From the NCBI GenBank assembly GCA_033064195.1, contig JARBJD010000413.1:1-56965 (forward strand): a stretch of 56,965 nucleotides of DNA. Direction: 5' to 3'. The stretch comes from Blattamonas nauphoetae. Lineage: Eukaryota > Preaxostyla > Oxymonadida. A program made the translations under genes and the position numbers. Below, piece after piece: positions 52,605-56,965 of this stretch. The notes under the pieces are model-generated. The model did no database searches. It worked only from the letters and a program-made list of their open reading frames with translations, and was not told the DNA's origin. The stretch's first letter is position 1. Every line of letters starts with the position of its first letter.

Positions 52605-55600
52605 ATGGCGGCGACACTGAAATTTGTCACAGACAGCATCACGAAAATAAGAGAGCTATTTCCAAACACCACCTTTGAATTCAAGGATGAACATGGCTAT
52701 GATCGAACATATAATCCAAACATTCGAAACTACCAACATCATCGTGCATATCTCCTGTCAATGCTCAAGAATCCAGATCTCCATTTTGAAGGAGAGATAA
52801 GGAATATAACCAACTATCAGATTGATGATTTTATTCACAAACTGGAAGAGCACAATAACAATGTAATGATGAATGAAGAAGACAGCAAAGCAAGAATGCA
52901 AATCATGAAAGAAAATCCAAGAGTGAACAAAGATGAACTGAAAAAGCAAGTGTTCAAAATGACGTGGAAACTGAAATCAATTGAAGAGAAGCTGATGGAT
53001 CATTGGATGAAGAATCTGTTAATCATTCAGAAGAAAAATGAACAAATGGAAAAGAGAGAAGTGCAGACATTTGAGGGATTTGAAGAATGCATATTATTAG
53101 CTGAACCACGAGACAAAGCAGCATTCAATTCTTGTCTCATGGATGCACGAAGGAAGTTCAAAAAGAATGAGGTCGAGAAGGTTGAGGATAATGGAAAACC
53201 ATATCAGTTGTACTTCCACAATCATCTCAAGAATGTTGAAGAAATCACAACCTTCATTAAAGCAGTGTTCGACAAAGAGAAAGATCATCCATTCAAGATT
53301 AGTATTGACTTTGGAAAGATCATCGAGAGAAAAGACAAAGATGAGACAACTTACAATGACTTCAGACCAGAATTGGAGAACACATCAAAGAGTTTTCCGA
53401 CAGTGATAAGAAGTGCAGAAGACATCAACGAGTATTCAAAATATGCGATCAATCTGATCAAAGAATCACAAGAGAGAACACTGATGGATACGAAGACAAT
53501 GTACATTGCATTCCACTCAATTCTAGTTGCAGTCTATCGATTCCCAGTTGCAGGAAAAGCAAATGCAATTCTCACTGAACACATCAAAACGAGGAATGTT
53601 CGGTACATTGATTCTGAGTACAATATCTGCTTCTTTCAAGCACTATCATTCCTCACACTTCCTGAAGTTCAAGGTAAGAAAATATCAATCAATATGAGGA
53701 ACAGTGAAGCCTACAGATTGTTCGCACAATGGATGAATCTCACTCATCTCCAATCTCGACAATTGACCCCACATCTTCAGAATTATCCTGGGTTTGATAT
53801 TGCATCAGACATTGAGAAAGCAATGATTCAATTCAACATCACAGTTCACATTTATGAATTTGATGAAGACAAGAAGCGATACTTCCTGAGTCAATCGTAT
53901 GTTAACGAGAATGATGATGCAAGAGTTCTTCCCATTCTGATGATTCCACTTACAGCCACACTCGTTCATGTGATGTTTATTGTTGACCCTGAGAAAATCA
54001 CTGGATACAAGCTCTGTCCGTATTGTCAGTCAAGAGGATTCCAAGTGAAGAATAAAAACTTCAGTAGAGATTTTGAGAAGCATCTCAGAGAGTGCAAAGA
54101 ACTTGATGGAAAACATGTGAAGAAGATCTCACTTGATAAGACACCAAGACCATACGTTCCACATATTCTTAACAATAGAACTTATGAATTTCTGATGGCA
54201 CACAAGAGACAAGACGAATTCAAACCAACACAGTTCTACATAACATACGATTTCGAAACCATGGAAGATCTCATTCTTGACAATTTATTCTCTGATGACA
54301 ACACACAACTGATCTCACACTTGAAGCCTCTCTCCGTTGCATCTGCAATCAAAACAAAATCAGGTGTGAAGTCAATCTACTTTGATCTTCGAGATGGAAA
54401 GGACTTTGTGAAGCAATGGATCAGAGAACTCTTCAGATATGCTGAGACAGTACGAGATGACAACTACTACGAAGACCCGGAAATACCCTCACAAAATGAA
54501 GTCAGTGTGATTGGATTCAACAGTTCCAGATTCGACATCAATCTCATCTTCCGAGATCTCGTCGACAAGGATTGGAAAGTGGTGAGCTTCCTTGGATCCA
54601 CAACGAAGTACAAACAAGTACTGATCCGACATGAGAAGACACAACAGGTTCTTCGCTTTATTGACATGATGTCGTATACCGGACCAATGACTTTGGATAA
54701 TGCAGTCAAAGCTTTCGGAGGAAACACTACACTCCAGAAATCATTCTTTGCTTACGAATCATTCGACTCATCAGACTACGATACAGTGCTGAGCAAACAA
54801 GAACCATTCTCCAAATATGAATTCTATTCGAGTCTGAACAACAGTGAAATGTCCGACAGTGACTACCAAATGTACCTTGATGATTGGAACAAACAAGGAT
54901 TCAAGAACCGTTGGGAATATCTGAAATTCTACAACATCAGAGATGTCGAATGTATGATTGCACCTCTGGACAATCTGATTGATCTGAACTTCCAATACAA
55001 AGTGGATATGTTGCACAATCTCTCATTGTCAGCCAACGCTTCTGCAATCAAATATGCGTGTGCCTACAAAGACTTTGATATCGACGATGATTTCAATGGA
55101 GTGGATCAATCTGGTGAAATAAAAATCACCAAGCAATACTGGAAGTACAAAGTTGCATCGTACATCTATCAAGACCAGAAAGCTCATCGCAGTACTGACA
55201 AAAATGTCACTGAAGCGGATTACGACTGGTTTGTTCAACAGTGCAAGAGAGTGTGCTATATATGCAAGTGTCACTTCACACGAGCAGTACGACCAACGTT
55301 GGATCGAATCGACAATTCGAAAGGACATTCTAAAGAGAACGTGAAGATCTGCTGTGATTACTGCAACACATACAAGTCAGACAAAGATGAACATCTCACT
55401 CGATTGAGAATTCAACTTAAGAAGTATTGCATCTGGAAATCATTACCTATGACTCTGACACATGAGCAAACCTATCACAAACTGAGAGCAGCAGTGACTG
55501 GTGGATTATCAGATGTTCAACATCGACAGAACATCAAAGACGTGACTCCAATCAATCACTTCACTTATGAAGACGGAAGAGTTATCTCAAAGATACAGAA

Positions 55601-56965
55601 CATAAAATGACTCATGTCTGTGGTGTTGATTTTAATTCTCTCTACCCAAGTGCTTTCTCCTCAATCAAGAACAAAAACAATCCATACACTAATCACAGAA
55701 TGTACATGCCAGGAAGATGTTTGTACACAGCAACAGGAGATAAAGAATGTCGAAAGATTATTGATGACAAGAATCAGAAGACACTATTCGTAGCAGAACT
55801 GAAGGGACACATAGACGAGAAGTACATCAACGATTTCATTAACTTCCCACCAATCTTTAGAAACATTGTGGTCAATACGACAGAAGAGAACATTGGAGAG
55901 AAGACATATTCATTGATGAAGAAACATGGATTGAAGACTGATGACAAACAAAGAAAGCTAACTCAACTCTTGAGCACACACGATCAGTATATGTTCTTTT
56001 CGACATACTATCTGTGGTTCCTCATCGACTATTGCCACTTCATTGTCGACGACATGAAGACTGTAATGGTATTCTCGAGACATGCTGGATTCGAACCATT
56101 TGTGACCTCATTCATGAATGATAGAATAGAAGCAATGAAGGTTGGAAACAAAGGAAAAGAACAGTTCTGTAAGACCAACCTGAATGGAAGTTACGGATAT
56201 GATGGAATGAACACTGAGAAGTACAACTCAATCACAATCTGCAATGAGAAGAGAACATACTTGAAGCAAATGATGAAAGGATTTGTAGCAACAAGAGAGA
56301 TCAATGAGGACAACTACATCGTGATTGAAGACAGAGAGAAAGCATCGTGTAAAACTTGTCTGCAAGAAGCAGTATTCACACTCGACAATGCCAAGTTCTG
56401 GTATCTAAATTTCATCTACAATTTCATGTACAAATGCCTAGACATGAAGAAGATTCACTTCTGTGAAGGAGACACTGACTCTGCATATTGGGCAATTGCA
56501 GGTGATCCGAATGCTGGAATTCATCAACAATTTGAACACGTGATTGCTGACAAGGAATTCTATGATGCTCACAAATATGAATGGTTTCCCAACCCTGAAA
56601 AAGGAGTTGATGATGAGAAGAAGCTGTTAGGACTAGCAATTGAAAAGGAAGGTGAACAGATGATCTGTCTTGCACCAAAGTGTTACTCTCTCGATGAGAA
56701 ATGCAAAATCAAAGGAGTGTCATTAAAGAAAACAAATATCACAAGCGACGACTATGTGAAGTGCCTTAATGGAGAGAAAACTGTGACGACAACACTGAAC
56801 TTTCAGACTAGAAGAATCGTGAGCGATGAGGACAGCAATGGATTTGAGATAGCCAAAATACAACAGCAGAAACTCAGTCTCAGTGGAATTCATCTGAAGG
56901 CAATCGTACTTGAAAATGAATCATGTCCTCCATTCATCTATGGACTGAAAGCAACTGATTATCAA
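52605..56965 (+). CDS. protein-primed family B DNA polymerase region with HNH-type insert, partial
   Basis: The N-terminal part is helical and charged. It is followed by YNICFFQALSFLTLPE (faintly like an OTU-type protease Cys motif) and a zinc-finger-like CPYC...HLREC. Exonuclease motifs come next: ITYDFETMED (Exo I), VIGFNSSRFDINLI (Exo II) and YNIRDVECM (Exo III). An HNH-like zinc module (CYICKCHF, RPTLDRIDNSKGH, CCDYCNTYKSDKDEH) stands before the palm. Polymerase motifs follow: DFNSLYPSAF (A), KTNLNGSYGYDG (B) and CEGDTDSAYW (C). This order fits Polinton-type polymerases that start from a protein primer. The region runs off the edge and is not in one continuous frame (about one break). Confidence 0.85.

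Larger units (their letters stand above)
48480..56965 (+). mobile_element. Polinton/Maverick-like element, runs off the right edge
   Basis: Base composition turns sharply AT-rich near 48480, just inside copied ARM-family flank. Parts: a small modular protein region (48722-49314), an array of inverted-repeat units (50475-51895), a second modular protein (52172-52561) and a protein-primed family B DNA polymerase region (52605 to the edge). All coding parts face right. Terminal repeats cannot be checked because the right end is outside the window, and no capsid, integrase or ATPase region is seen here. The visible part has about two breaks. A linear-plasmid or other polymerase-bearing relative is the alternative. 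Confidence 0.7.

Overview
The window looks like a protist genome. It has short introns of about 30-45 nt with GT...AG ends, many minisatellites, decayed gene pieces, and a lineage-specific family of about 350-residue alpha-helical proteins. From memory, the family resembles predicted proteins of the oxymonad Blattamonas; that assignment is recalled, not tested. No bacterial operons, tRNAs or rRNAs were seen.

Layout. 1-11.9 kb: fragments of intron-bearing genes (a possible tail-anchored protein, a NEK-like protein kinase with a helical C-terminal part, a beta-helix surface-type protein), two minisatellites, and a compact segment able to form a multi-branched RNA. 11.9-48.4 kb: eight near-full-length members of one armadillo-like (ARM-like) family and several remnants, all on the minus strand. 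Six intact members have a conserved box 24-26 nt before the ATG, and several share a conserved 3' block. Satellites (16, 27 and 68 bp units) and segmental duplications lie between them.

Several mobile elements interrupt this array. A 3.3 kb Mutator-like (Pack-MULE-type) element at 33342-36682 has about 98 bp terminal inverted repeats (TIRs), a perfect 9 bp target duplication, and carries a decayed coiled-coil gene. A 301 bp MITE abuts a larger unit bounded by 53 bp inverted repeats (28122-33251). A DIRS-type tyrosine-recombinase retroelement (38571-43108) keeps its inverted terminal repeats and internal complementary region. A decayed Kelch-type gene lies at 45.7-47.1 kb.

At about 48.48 kb the sequence turns AT-rich and a Polinton/Maverick-like element begins, running off the right edge. 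It holds a protein-primed family B DNA polymerase, two paralogous small proteins built from a repeated module of about 55 residues, a shared promoter-like motif directly before three start codons, and an array of about 11 regularly spaced (about 140 bp) 76-nt inverted-repeat units. The hairpin array with the shared promoter motif is the most unusual signal in the window.
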